Source: Euryarchaeota archaeon UBA250
GTDB lineage: Archaea; Thermoplasmatota; Poseidoniia; Poseidoniales; Thalassarchaeaceae
NCBI GenBank assembly: GCA_002504845.1
Contig: DATW01000030.1
Location: 1 to 5,993, forward strand
Direction of reading: 5' to 3'
DNA length: 5,993 bases
Shown here: one piece after another, positions 1 to 5,604 of the stretch
How the letters are laid out: every line of letters begins with the position of its first letter
Position numbering within the stretch: the stretch's first letter is position 1
Notes under the pieces: model-generated
Database searches by the model: none
Told to the model about the DNA's origin: nothing
Seen by the model: only the letters and a program-made list of their open reading frames with translations
Made by a program: the position numbers and the translations under genes

Positions 1-729
1 TGGAAAGGCGACGGACACCTACATGCCTCTATGATAACGGATGGAGAAGTTGCTCGATATGTAGTTGAATCTACTTCCCTCGCAGCACTCGCCGCAGGCT
101 CTTTTTCCGCAGCACTTGAACACGCGTTACAGAACAATATCCGAGTCGGAGTGGAATCTCAAAATGAAGGAGCTGCATTTCTCAGTGTGGAGATGCTGGA
201 ACGATCTGAATCCGATTCACACCCTCTCGTTCAAAGAAACACGCCAGATGAGAAAATATCTGAAAATAGACTTGAAATAGATGAAATTGAGGTAGATAGC
301 GACGGAGGATTGATGCTATTCAATGCTCCTTTGTCGATAGTTCCTTTCCGACTCTTTACCTTCTGGAAACGATCCTCATCCCACTTGCTCCCCTTGGATA
401 GTGGCGAGGCATCTAACAAGTGGTCAGAATACCTGAGTGACTCAGTGGCAAAGGCATTTATCGATTCTGGCGAGATGATTATGATCGAAGACGAGGGATC
501 ATGGGCGGACGTCGGAAAGAATCAACTTTCAAGGTGGGGGCTTGGAATCATAGACTCTGCATCTATACTGGAAAATACACTCAGAATAAGGCTGAGATCG
601 GATGCACAGTACTGCATGCCAACGGGCATTCTGACTGCCTGCTTACAGCGAGCAACGGCAAAAAAAATCTCTCCAAAAGAAACTAGATTTGACTCAGGAT
701 TCGAGCTTCTTTTCGATCTTGAGGGATGA
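1..729 (+). CDS. Partial protein with two V4R-like domains (3' end of gene)
   Basis: The frame is open from base 1, so the gene starts upstream and 242 C-terminal residues are visible; the ATG at 31 is probably internal. Residues 177-242 end in a pattern typical of V4R (4-vinyl reductase/XylR-type small-molecule-binding) domains: a Trp-Gly turn, a beta-strand, Cys-x3-Gly and a helix (YCMPTGILTACLQRA), then a conserved Glu and a final strand. Residues 1-66 align with 177-242 without gaps, sharing the Gly before the helix (33/209), Ala, Leu and Ala within it, a following Ile, and a late Gly. This suggests two copies of one fold, the first cut by the window edge, joined by an acidic linker (about residues 67-100). 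There is no signal peptide or membrane segment in the visible part, so it is probably cytoplasmic. V4R proteins act as ligand sensors or as parts of larger enzymes; no ligand can be named here. The family call is tentative because it rests on pattern, not on a profile search. That a protein-coding gene is present is more secure. Confidence 0.6.
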   Translation, partial: WKGDGHLHASMITDGEVARYVVESTSLAALAAGSFSAALEHALQNNIRVGVESQNEGAAFLSVEMLERSESDSHPLVQRNTPDEKISENRLEIDEIEVDSDGGLMLFNAPLSIVPFRLFTFWKRSSSHLLPLDSGEASNKWSEYLSDSVAKAFIDSGEMIMIEDEGSWADVGKNQLSRWGLGIIDSASILENTLRIRLRSDAQYCMPTGILTACLQRATAKKISPKETRFDSGFELLFDLEG

Positions 730-811
730 AAATCACATGCGCCTCTACGCCTAACGGTTATATCCGGGGCACAGCGGAATGAAGGTAGCCTTGTCGGGGG
801 GCGAGCCGTAA
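726..811 (+). other. Two micro-ORFs chained by start/stop overlaps
   Basis: The 81-base gap between the first gene and the large surface-protein gene holds two tiny reading frames. The first (726-782, 18 residues, MKITCASTPNGYIRGTAE) starts in an ATGA overlap with the stop of the upstream gene. The second (779-811, 10 residues, MKVALSGGEP) starts in an ATGA overlap with the stop of the first. Its TAA shares a base with the ATG of the large gene (TAATG at 809-813). Such overlaps are typical of translational coupling, but frames this short arise by chance and neither has a clear ribosome binding site. They may be a leader arrangement or accidental; I do not call them genes. Confidence 0.2.
758..763 (+). 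promoter_or_regulatory. Possible TATA box for the TSP3 gene
   Basis: TTATAT lies in an otherwise GC-rich stretch. An archaeal start site about 25 bases downstream would fall near 786 and give a leader of roughly 25 bases before the ATG at 811. No clear BRE is seen, and the gene could instead be co-transcribed with the one upstream. Confidence 0.3.
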
Positions 812-3800
812 TGAAACTCAATCACAACCAGTATGCAATCGCTGCAATCGTTGCAACGCTGTGTTTAGCAGGCTTGTACACCGTAGTCGATGCGATGCTT
901 AGTACAAGTCAGAGTGTCGGATATTACGAGCCAGCTGCAGACGATATTTTCCTAGATGAATCCGAGACTCAAATCTCTGGCCAAGATTTCGACGATGACG
1001 GCATACCAGATAGAATGGAACAGACATTGTACGGCACGAATTGGCAACTTGCTGATACAGATGGGGACGGCCTATCTGACGGGTGGGAGATTGACAATGG
1101 ACTTGATCCACTGGATAGTGGCGAGGCTCAGATCACAGACATAGATTTCAGTAATCCAGATGCAGGTTCAGACGGCGGTGATCAGAATGAGACATTCCCC
1201 GATCCGGACAATGGCCCCAATGGAGACCCTGATCGTGACGGCCTGACCAACATAGAAGAAGCAGAGATAGGAACTAATCCAAGTGTAAAAGATACAGATG
1301 GAGACGGGCTAAATGATCGTTGGGAGTCACTCTACACCCTAGAGGTCACAGCTGCAGGCTCCGAACCATTTTTCCTACTCGATCCGCTTAACCCAAACTG
1401 GGATTGCCCCCTCCTAACAGCCCTTAAGAAAGCCGAAATCCAACAACAGATAGGCCTTGCTGATTGGCAAGACCTTGCAATTGGCCCATTCGGGGAGCAT
1501 TCTTGCGACGCAGTTCTTGATCTCGAGCCATCTGGTGGAGATACTCTTCCCAACTACATTGAGGAATCATACTCTACAAACCCTCTCTCCGATGATAGTG
1601 ATGACGATCTCATTCCTGATAGGGTAGAGGTTGCTTATGGGATACAGTATCTAGACGTCCACTGCGGGAGATTCACTTTTTCTTCAGTAGTGAAGGATGC
1701 CCCATACACTTCCATGATGAGCGAAGCAGGGGATAGAGATTGGTTCTCTCAAGATATGGATGGCGATGGCAAGTTCAACGGACCAGGTGATTGGGACACA
1801 GACGGCGATGGAATGCCGGATGGATTCGAATACTGCTATGACGATACACTAGATCTTCTATCGCCGACCGACGGATACGGCGACCCTGATGGAGATGGTC
1901 TAAACAATCTTCAGGAGTACGAGGTTGCCTACACTTGGGGATCTACAAACTTCACTGATCCCTCATCAAATGATACTGATGGGGACAAGATGCCCGATGG
2001 ATGGGAGCATCTCAACGGCATAAACCCGAGAGACGGAATGAATGCCCTGTATGACCCCGATATGGACGGTTTCGATGCTGATGGGGACGGATCAGTGTTC
2101 TACACTGAACTCGTCGGGGTCTCGACCGTACAGAGTATCTCCGTCGAACTGGGCGATTTCGTCCAAAAGAACCAGACCCTGATTTGGATTAGGACAGTCC
2201 AAGATCTTGCATATATCAACGTCCCAATCAAAGCACATCAGGATGGCTATGTGTACGGGATACATATCGAGGTGGGCGATGAAGTCGAGCGTCGTAGCCA
2301 GTCCCTCATGACTATTGTCGAGGGTTATGAGCGACTAACAAATCTCGACGAATATCAAGCAAGGGATCTGAATAAGGACGGTATAGTCGACGGTCGGTCG
2401 ACAAATCCGATGAACCCGGATACCGATGGAGACGGCTTAATCGATGGCATAGAAGTCATTGGGTGGACTATTCGAATTGTCGACGGAACAGCACGTGACA
2501 TCAAGGTTAGAAGTGACCCGGGAGTATTCGACTCTGACTCCGACGGATTGTCCGATTCGATGGAGTACTACACCACATACACCAATGCAACTGACAGAGA
2601 TACCGATAGCGATGGTATAGAAGACTTCACGGAAGCAATGGACGGATTCCAATGGAACGGCTCAGTCTACTTCACCAATGCTTCGAGAATCGATACAGAC
2701 AATGATGGTTTAGATGATAGGGAGGAAGTCATAGCAGGACAGGATCAGTATGTCACAAATGCCTCGGATGTCGATAGTGACGATGATGAATTGAAGGATG
2801 GATACGAGGTCCTCAACATACCTCGTCCGTGGCAGACTGCGACAAATCCCTTGGACCCTGACACAGATGGGGATTTACAGCCAGACGGTTGGGAAATGCA
2901 AATCACTTCTGTCGAGGACGACACCACCAGCCATAGCCTATGGATAGCGCCTGACAATTGGCTTCCCCCGGGCTGCCAGTCCATGCTTGAATGCGGGCGA
3001 GCACCAGGGGGGTGGATTTGGGATAACTATCTGCAAGGCTTCTCCTCTTCAGGCGACCCTGATGGTGATGGAGTTCTCAATCCGACTTACACCTTTTCAG
3101 AGTTAAATCTCACAGGATTCACCATTCCCGAGAATGGCAGATGGGCGTTAGATCCAAGCTTTGGTAGCCTCCCAGACTCTTCATTCGATGCTGATAACGA
3201 TTCATTGCCGAACCTCATGGAGATACCCTCGAGATGGGACACAAATCCCGTACGCGTCGATACAGATGGGGACTTGCTGCCGGATGGTTGGGAAGTCATG
3301 CACAACGAGTTTGCAGTGACGTATGGGAACATCACGCTATCAGTGACGGAGCGCGGGCCACTCGATCCGAAGATGATAGATTCGGATGGTGATGGCGTAG
3401 ATGATGGCTCGGAAGACCTCGATTCCGATGGATTGAATGTGCTCCATTTGATGAATAAGTACTGCCCAGGTTGGAACGACCCCCAGAATTCAGCATGCCA
3501 TATCGATCCAGACACGTCTTCAGGATCATCTTTCTATGACGATTTAGGAAATTACACCAACTATGAAGAGTTCCAGAATGGGACTCACCCCATCCTGAAT
3601 GATACAGATGGAGATTTGTGGCTCGATGGTAGCGAGGTGTATCACCAGGATCAGGATGGTGACTCGATGTGGAGTGGCTGGGAATATTTCTTCGGACTCG
3701 ATCCAAATGACCCCTCCGATGCCAGTATCGACAGTGATGCAGACGGATATACGAACAAATGCGAGAATAAGTACAATACAAATCCGCTCAATCCACTCTC

Positions 3801-3840
3801 ATTCCCAGGGCAAGGCCAACTCTGTAACCAGTTCGATTGA
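811..3840 (+). CDS. Secreted Ca2+-binding TSP3-repeat protein with inserted lipoyl-like domain
   Basis: The product has 1009 residues. Residues 8-26 form a hydrophobic segment after a short Lys/His-bearing N-terminus; Val-Asp-Ala at 26-28 would suit signal peptidase, otherwise the segment is a membrane anchor. From residue 59 to the end there are about 25 Asp-rich loops of the DTDGDGLSDGWE type, the hallmark of thrombospondin type 3 repeats, each of which binds Ca2+. TNP turns separate many of them. Residues 428-508 form a biotinyl/lipoyl-like domain inside one repeat. After the signal there are ten cysteines (199, 232, 285, 342, 722, 728, 885, 896, 984, 1005) that fall naturally into five neighbouring pairs, suggesting disulfides. 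Many Asn-x-Ser/Thr sites suggest N-glycosylation. There is no C-terminal membrane segment or recognisable catalytic domain. The likely role is a Ca2+-stiffened surface or secreted structural/adhesive protein. ATG 811 is chosen because it precedes the signal sequence directly and no other start codon lies in frame after the stop at 727-729. A poor purine run (GGGGGG, 796-801) is the only ribosome-site candidate. Confidence 0.9.
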   Translation: MKLNHNQYAIAAIVATLCLAGLYTVVDAMLSTSQSVGYYEPAADDIFLDESETQISGQDFDDDGIPDRMEQTLYGTNWQLADTDGDGLSDGWEIDNGLDPLDSGEAQITDIDFSNPDAGSDGGDQNETFPDPDNGPNGDPDRDGLTNIEEAEIGTNPSVKDTDGDGLNDRWESLYTLEVTAAGSEPFFLLDPLNPNWDCPLLTALKKAEIQQQIGLADWQDLAIGPFGEHSCDAVLDLEPSGGDTLPNYIEESYSTNPLSDDSDDDLIPDRVEVAYGIQYLDVHCGRFTFSSVVKDAPYTSMMSEAGDRDWFSQDMDGDGKFNGPGDWDTDGDGMPDGFEYCYDDTLDLLSPTDGYGDPDGDGLNNLQEYEVAYTWGSTNFTDPSSNDTDGDKMPDGWEHLNGINPRDGMNALYDPDMDGFDADGDGSVFYTELVGVSTVQSISVELGDFVQKNQTLIWIRTVQDLAYINVPIKAHQDGYVYGIHIEVGDEVERRSQSLMTIVEGYERLTNLDEYQARDLNKDGIVDGRSTNPMNPDTDGDGLIDGIEVIGWTIRIVDGTARDIKVRSDPGVFDSDSDGLSDSMEYYTTYTNATDRDTDSDGIEDFTEAMDGFQWNGSVYFTNASRIDTDNDGLDDREEVIAGQDQYVTNASDVDSDDDELKDGYEVLNIPRPWQTATNPLDPDTDGDLQPDGWEMQITSVEDDTTSHSLWIAPDNWLPPGCQSMLECGRAPGGWIWDNYLQGFSSSGDPDGDGVLNPTYTFSELNLTGFTIPENGRWALDPSFGSLPDSSFDADNDSLPNLMEIPSRWDTNPVRVDTDGDLLPDGWEVMHNEFAVTYGNITLSVTERGPLDPKMIDSDGDGVDDGSEDLDSDGLNVLHLMNKYCPGWNDPQNSACHIDPDTSSGSSFYDDLGNYTNYEEFQNGTHPILNDTDGDLWLDGSEVYHQDQDGDSMWSGWEYFFGLDPNDPSDASIDSDADGYTNKCENKYNTNPLNPLSFPGQGQLCNQFD
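985..3795 (+). repeat. Array of TSP3-type Asp-rich repeats (protein level)
   Basis: About 25 loops of the form DxDxDGxxD recur across residues 59-995. Examples are DTDGDGLSD, DPDRDGLTN, DTDGDGMPD, DSDSDGLSD and DSDGDGVDD. Spacing is irregular, from about 12 to over 60 residues, with longer stretches lacking loops near residues 172-250 and 700-755. At the DNA level only short pieces recur: GATACAGATGG followed by GGAC or AGAC occurs several times, so the array is old and diverged rather than a recent tandem duplication. Confidence 0.85.
2092..2334 (+). other. Biotinyl/lipoyl-like hairpin domain nested in a TSP3 repeat
   Basis: Residues 428-508 of the surface protein hold two matching halves: VQSISVELGDFVQKNQTL (440-457) and VYGIHIEVGDEVERRSQSL (481-499). 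Both show the pattern V-x-x-I-x-V/I-E-x-G-D-x-V-x-x-x-x-x-L, the quasi-twofold repeat of biotinyl/lipoyl and HlyD-type hairpin domains, joined through a PIKAHQDGY turn. The position where lipoyl or biotinyl domains carry the modified Lys (about residues 468-470) reads Tyr-Ile-Asn, so attachment of a cofactor is not expected. The flanks, DADGDG (422-427) and LTNLDEYQ (509-516), together make one normal TSP3 repeat. Confidence 0.7.
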
Positions 3841-3870
3841 CCCACTAGTTCTTCCCGAATGGTATACTCC

Positions 3871-3876
3871 GGGAGG
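3871..3876 (+). promoter_or_regulatory. GGGAGG next to archease start, unusually close
   Basis: GGGAGG matches the Shine-Dalgarno core but only one base separates it from the ATG at 3878, much less than the usual 5-9. No other ATG, GTG or TTG lies in frame between the end of the upstream gene and 3878, so the site may be accidental or initiation may work another way, for example by re-initiation after the stop at 3838-3840. Confidence 0.3.
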
Positions 3877-3877
3877 C

Positions 3878-4321
3878 ATGGCCTCTTGGAGCATCCTTCC
3901 TACGACCGCGGATGTTGGCTTCCTTGCGGAGGGCGAGAATATCGTCGAATTATTCAAAATATCTTCTTTGGCCCTTCAGTCAATAAGATACGGATTTGCC
4001 CCTGAGACCCAGATACCATGGGGGGAAGGTGAGCAGATCTCATTTTCAATTTCCAGATCAGACAGAGAAGATAGAGATTTACTGTCCTGGCTCGAGGAGA
4101 TAAATTGGCTGTCCGAGTCCGGATCCTCAATGGTGCGAATCATCGATGTATCGATGAGCGAAGATCAAATCTTCTCAGAGGCAGTCAAATTTGAGATTGA
4201 TGGAGTCGAGCCTGTAATCGAGATTAAAGCAGTCACGCATCATGAGTTGGAGATAGGGCTACAAGAGTCCGAAGACGGTTCAATCATTGGTCTTAGGGCA
4301 AAGGTCATTCTTGATGTCTAG
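3878..4321 (+). CDS. Archease, RtcB RNA-ligase activator
   Basis: The product has 147 residues, the usual size of archease. Family marks are in order: the N-terminal TTADVG (9-14; family DHTAD-I/V-G), a following ENIVELFKISSLAL helix, the D-LL-WLEEINWL helix (67-78), the IKAVTHHELEI motif (116-126) and the C-terminal VILDV with the near-terminal Asp146. Archease promotes guanylylation and multiple turnover of RtcB, the 3'-phosphate RNA ligase of tRNA splicing and RNA repair, and binds a divalent metal through conserved acidic residues. It is cytoplasmic. The first two residues of the DHTAD motif read Pro-Thr here, while the later Asp12 is kept. No rtcB gene lies in the window. ATG 3878 is chosen because the archease fold begins right after it; the frame extends further upstream only as an overlap with the preceding gene. 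The gene starts 37 bases after the TSP3 stop with no well-placed TATA box, so it is probably co-transcribed or has a promoter inside that gene. Confidence 0.9.
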   Translation: MASWSILPTTADVGFLAEGENIVELFKISSLALQSIRYGFAPETQIPWGEGEQISFSISRSDREDRDLLSWLEEINWLSESGSSMVRIIDVSMSEDQIFSEAVKFEIDGVEPVIEIKAVTHHELEIGLQESEDGSIIGLRAKVILDV

Positions 4322-5374
4322 TCAACCGTCGATTTCCAATCCTCTGTAAACCTCATTCGTCGTCTGAGTCACTCTGATGAATGTGGTGCATTTCGGGAGG
4401 TCTTTGATCCTCCTGGCGCCTACGTAAGAACAACTTGATCGAACGCCCCCGAGTATCGATTGTACAGTGACTGAGAGAGGTCCTCTATATGGTACTCTAA
4501 CAGCCTTACCCTCAGGCGCCCTATGGTCTGCAATCTCCCCGTAGTGTCGTTCCATTGCAGTTGAAGAGGACATGCCGTGAAATGATTTGAACAGACGACC
4601 ATCTTCAGATTCCACGATCTCGCCGCCAGACTCGTCGTGACCCGCGAACATCCCTCCCAGCATGACAAAGTCGGCCCCTGCTGCGAAAGCTTTCGCAATG
4701 TCGCCTGGAGAGTTACATCCTCCATCCGCCATCACGTGCCCTCCGAGACCATGTGCAGCATCCGCACATTCGGAAATAGCCGAGAGTTGCGGGTAACCCA
4801 CTCCGGCAACTTTCCTAGTCGTACAAACCGAACCCGGCCCTATACCGACTTTCACGATATCCGCACCAGCTAGAATTAGAGCCTCAGTCATCTCATTCGT
4901 AGCAACATTGCCTGCGATGATTATCTTGTCGGGAAAATCTGATCTGACCCTCTTCACGAACTCGAGAAAAATCTCACGATATCCATTGGCAACGTCTATG
5001 CATATCATCGAAAGATCGTCATTAGTCGCTAGTTTCCTCTTCAGGAGTTGGAATGAATCTTCAGTAGATCCGCACGTCACTGCGATGTATCTGGCATCCA
5101 CGCCATCCGCCCATGCCCTCTCAAGATCTTTTACGGAGTAGAATTTCTGTAGACAGGTCATCATATTGTGACTCTGGAGAACCTTGGCAACATCGAAGAC
5201 TCCCGTAGTATCCATGTTAGCTGCAGATATCGGGACTCCTTCCCATGTCCTGCTTGTATGCCTGAAAGAGAATTTTCTCTTCAACGTGACATCCGATCTT
5301 GAAACCAACGTGCTCCTCTTAGGCCTAATCATGACATCGTCAAAAGTCAGCTTTATTTCGCCCTCTATCCTCAT
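4322..5374 (-). CDS. guaC: GMP reductase (NADPH), GuaC type
   Basis: The enzyme converts GMP to IMP and ammonia using NADPH, moving guanine nucleotides back to the adenine branch. The product has 350 residues, close to the 347 of E. coli GuaC as I recall it. It follows that protein along its whole length: MRIE-x2-KL-x-F-x-DV-x-IRPKRSTL at the start, PI-x-AANMDT, CIDVANGY (125-132), AGADIVKVGIGPGSVCTTR (169-187), DGGC-x2-PGD-x-AKAF, GADFVMLGGMFAGH and RGP further on. The catalytic Cys is 184 with Thr186, and the acidic partner is Glu288 in the APEGK motif. The CBS-domain pair of most IMP dehydrogenases is absent, and the GMP-reductase features above separate it from IMPDH, its nearest relative. 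ATG 5374 gives a start matching E. coli, with a weak AAGGT upstream. The gene faces archease and the two stop codons touch. Such a close match to the bacterial/eukaryotic GuaC group in a probable archaeon suggests past transfer; this is an inference. Confidence 0.95.
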   Translation of the reverse strand: MRIEGEIKLTFDDVMIRPKRSTLVSRSDVTLKRKFSFRHTSRTWEGVPISAANMDTTGVFDVAKVLQSHNMMTCLQKFYSVKDLERAWADGVDARYIAVTCGSTEDSFQLLKRKLATNDDLSMICIDVANGYREIFLEFVKRVRSDFPDKIIIAGNVATNEMTEALILAGADIVKVGIGPGSVCTTRKVAGVGYPQLSAISECADAAHGLGGHVMADGGCNSPGDIAKAFAAGADFVMLGGMFAGHDESGGEIVESEDGRLFKSFHGMSSSTAMERHYGEIADHRAPEGKAVRVPYRGPLSVTVQSILGGVRSSCSYVGARRIKDLPKCTTFIRVTQTTNEVYRGLEIDG

Positions 5375-5378
5375 TGAG

Positions 5379-5383
5379 ACCTT
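5379..5383 (-). promoter_or_regulatory. Weak ribosome binding site of guaC
   Basis: On the minus strand AAGGT ends four bases before the ATG at 5374. It matches part of the GGAGGT consensus and is only modest support for the start, which rests mainly on the protein match. Confidence 0.35.
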
Positions 5384-5422
5384 ACTAATCGAACGAAGGA
5401 CTACTTTTGAGTTTGTTGACTG

Positions 5423-5442
5423 TATATGAGGTTGTTAATAAA
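5423..5442 (-). promoter_or_regulatory. guaC promoter region, two TATA-like boxes
   Basis: Two candidates are seen on the minus strand: TTTATTAA (5435-5442) and CATATA (5423-5428). Start sites about 25 bases downstream would lie near 5412 or 5399, leaving leaders of roughly 38 or 25 bases. TTTATTAA is nearer the archaeal consensus, but sequence alone does not choose between them. Confidence 0.45.
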
Positions 5443-5444
5443 CC

Positions 5445-5460
5445 GAAAAAGACGTTTTAG
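5445..5460. repeat. Intergenic repeat, copy 1
   Basis: GAAAAAGACGTTTTAG is a near-match of the copy at 5503-5519 and is partly palindromic (AAAA...TTTT). It sits directly upstream of the TTTATTAA box of guaC, where a BRE or an operator would lie. Confidence 0.35.
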
Positions 5461-5502
5461 ATATGTGATTTTCCAGTGTTGCTGGGCACACCCGCTTTAC
5501 TT

Positions 5503-5519
5503 GAAAACTACGTTTTTAG
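5503..5519. repeat. Intergenic repeat, copy 2
   Basis: GAAAACTACGTTTTTAG differs from the copy at 5445-5460 by two substitutions and one extra T. AAAAC-TAC-GTTTT is a perfect short inverted repeat. It lies about 30 bases upstream of the TATA box of the membrane-protein gene. It could be a binding site for a regulator of both divergent genes, or simply A/T-rich promoter sequence. Confidence 0.35.
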
Positions 5520-5549
5520 CCTCCTAGGACAATTCAAAGCCCCTTCCAC

Positions 5550-5556
5550 TTATATA
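5550..5556 (+). promoter_or_regulatory. TATA box of the MIP-like gene
   Basis: TTATATA stands in a C-rich context. A start site about 26 bases downstream would fall near 5580, a short distance before the ribosome binding site at 5591. This also argues against the in-frame GTG at 5566 as the start codon, since it would lie upstream of the transcript. Confidence 0.55.
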
Positions 5557-5590
5557 CTCAACAATGTGAAGCGTGTCCACTCGTATATCG

Positions 5591-5599
5591 AGGAGATGA
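5591..5599 (+). promoter_or_regulatory. Ribosome binding site deciding the MIP-like start
   Basis: AGGAGATGA matches the AGGAGGTGA consensus at all but one position and ends five bases before the ATG at 5605. It overlaps the in-frame ATG at 5596, which would be too close to use it, so 5605 is preferred. Confidence 0.5.
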
Positions 5600-5604
5600 A
5601 TAAA

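Noticed and set aside
395..410. Sixteen bases (TGGATAGTGGCGAGGC) shared with 1112-1127 in the TSP3 gene, both encoding Asp-Ser-Gly-Glu-Ala.
   Set aside because: The similarity does not extend beyond this stretch and there is no repeat structure; probably coincidence or shared codon preference.
727..813. The first gene and the TSP3 gene share a reading frame, separated by a single TGA with 27 open codons after it, which could suggest readthrough or a broken fusion gene.
   Set aside because: An open run of 27 codons is common by chance, the V4R-like domain ends naturally at the TGA, and the next ATG begins a proper signal sequence. Two separate genes explain this better.
3087..3781. Two minus-strand frames of 142 and 149 codons opposite the TSP3 gene.
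   Set aside because: They are Ser/His-rich translations of the antisense of GAT/GAC-rich repeats, with no domain, promoter or ribosome site.
3599..3877. Upstream extension of the archease frame to an ATG at 3599.
   Set aside because: It overlaps the clearly coding TSP3 repeats in another frame and its translation has no archease similarity; the archease fold starts at 3878.
5472..5484. Small hairpin CCAG-TGTTG-CTGG and nearby T-runs in the intergenic region as a terminator.
   Set aside because: The stem has only four pairs, and no gene ends here on either strand, since the flanking genes are divergent.
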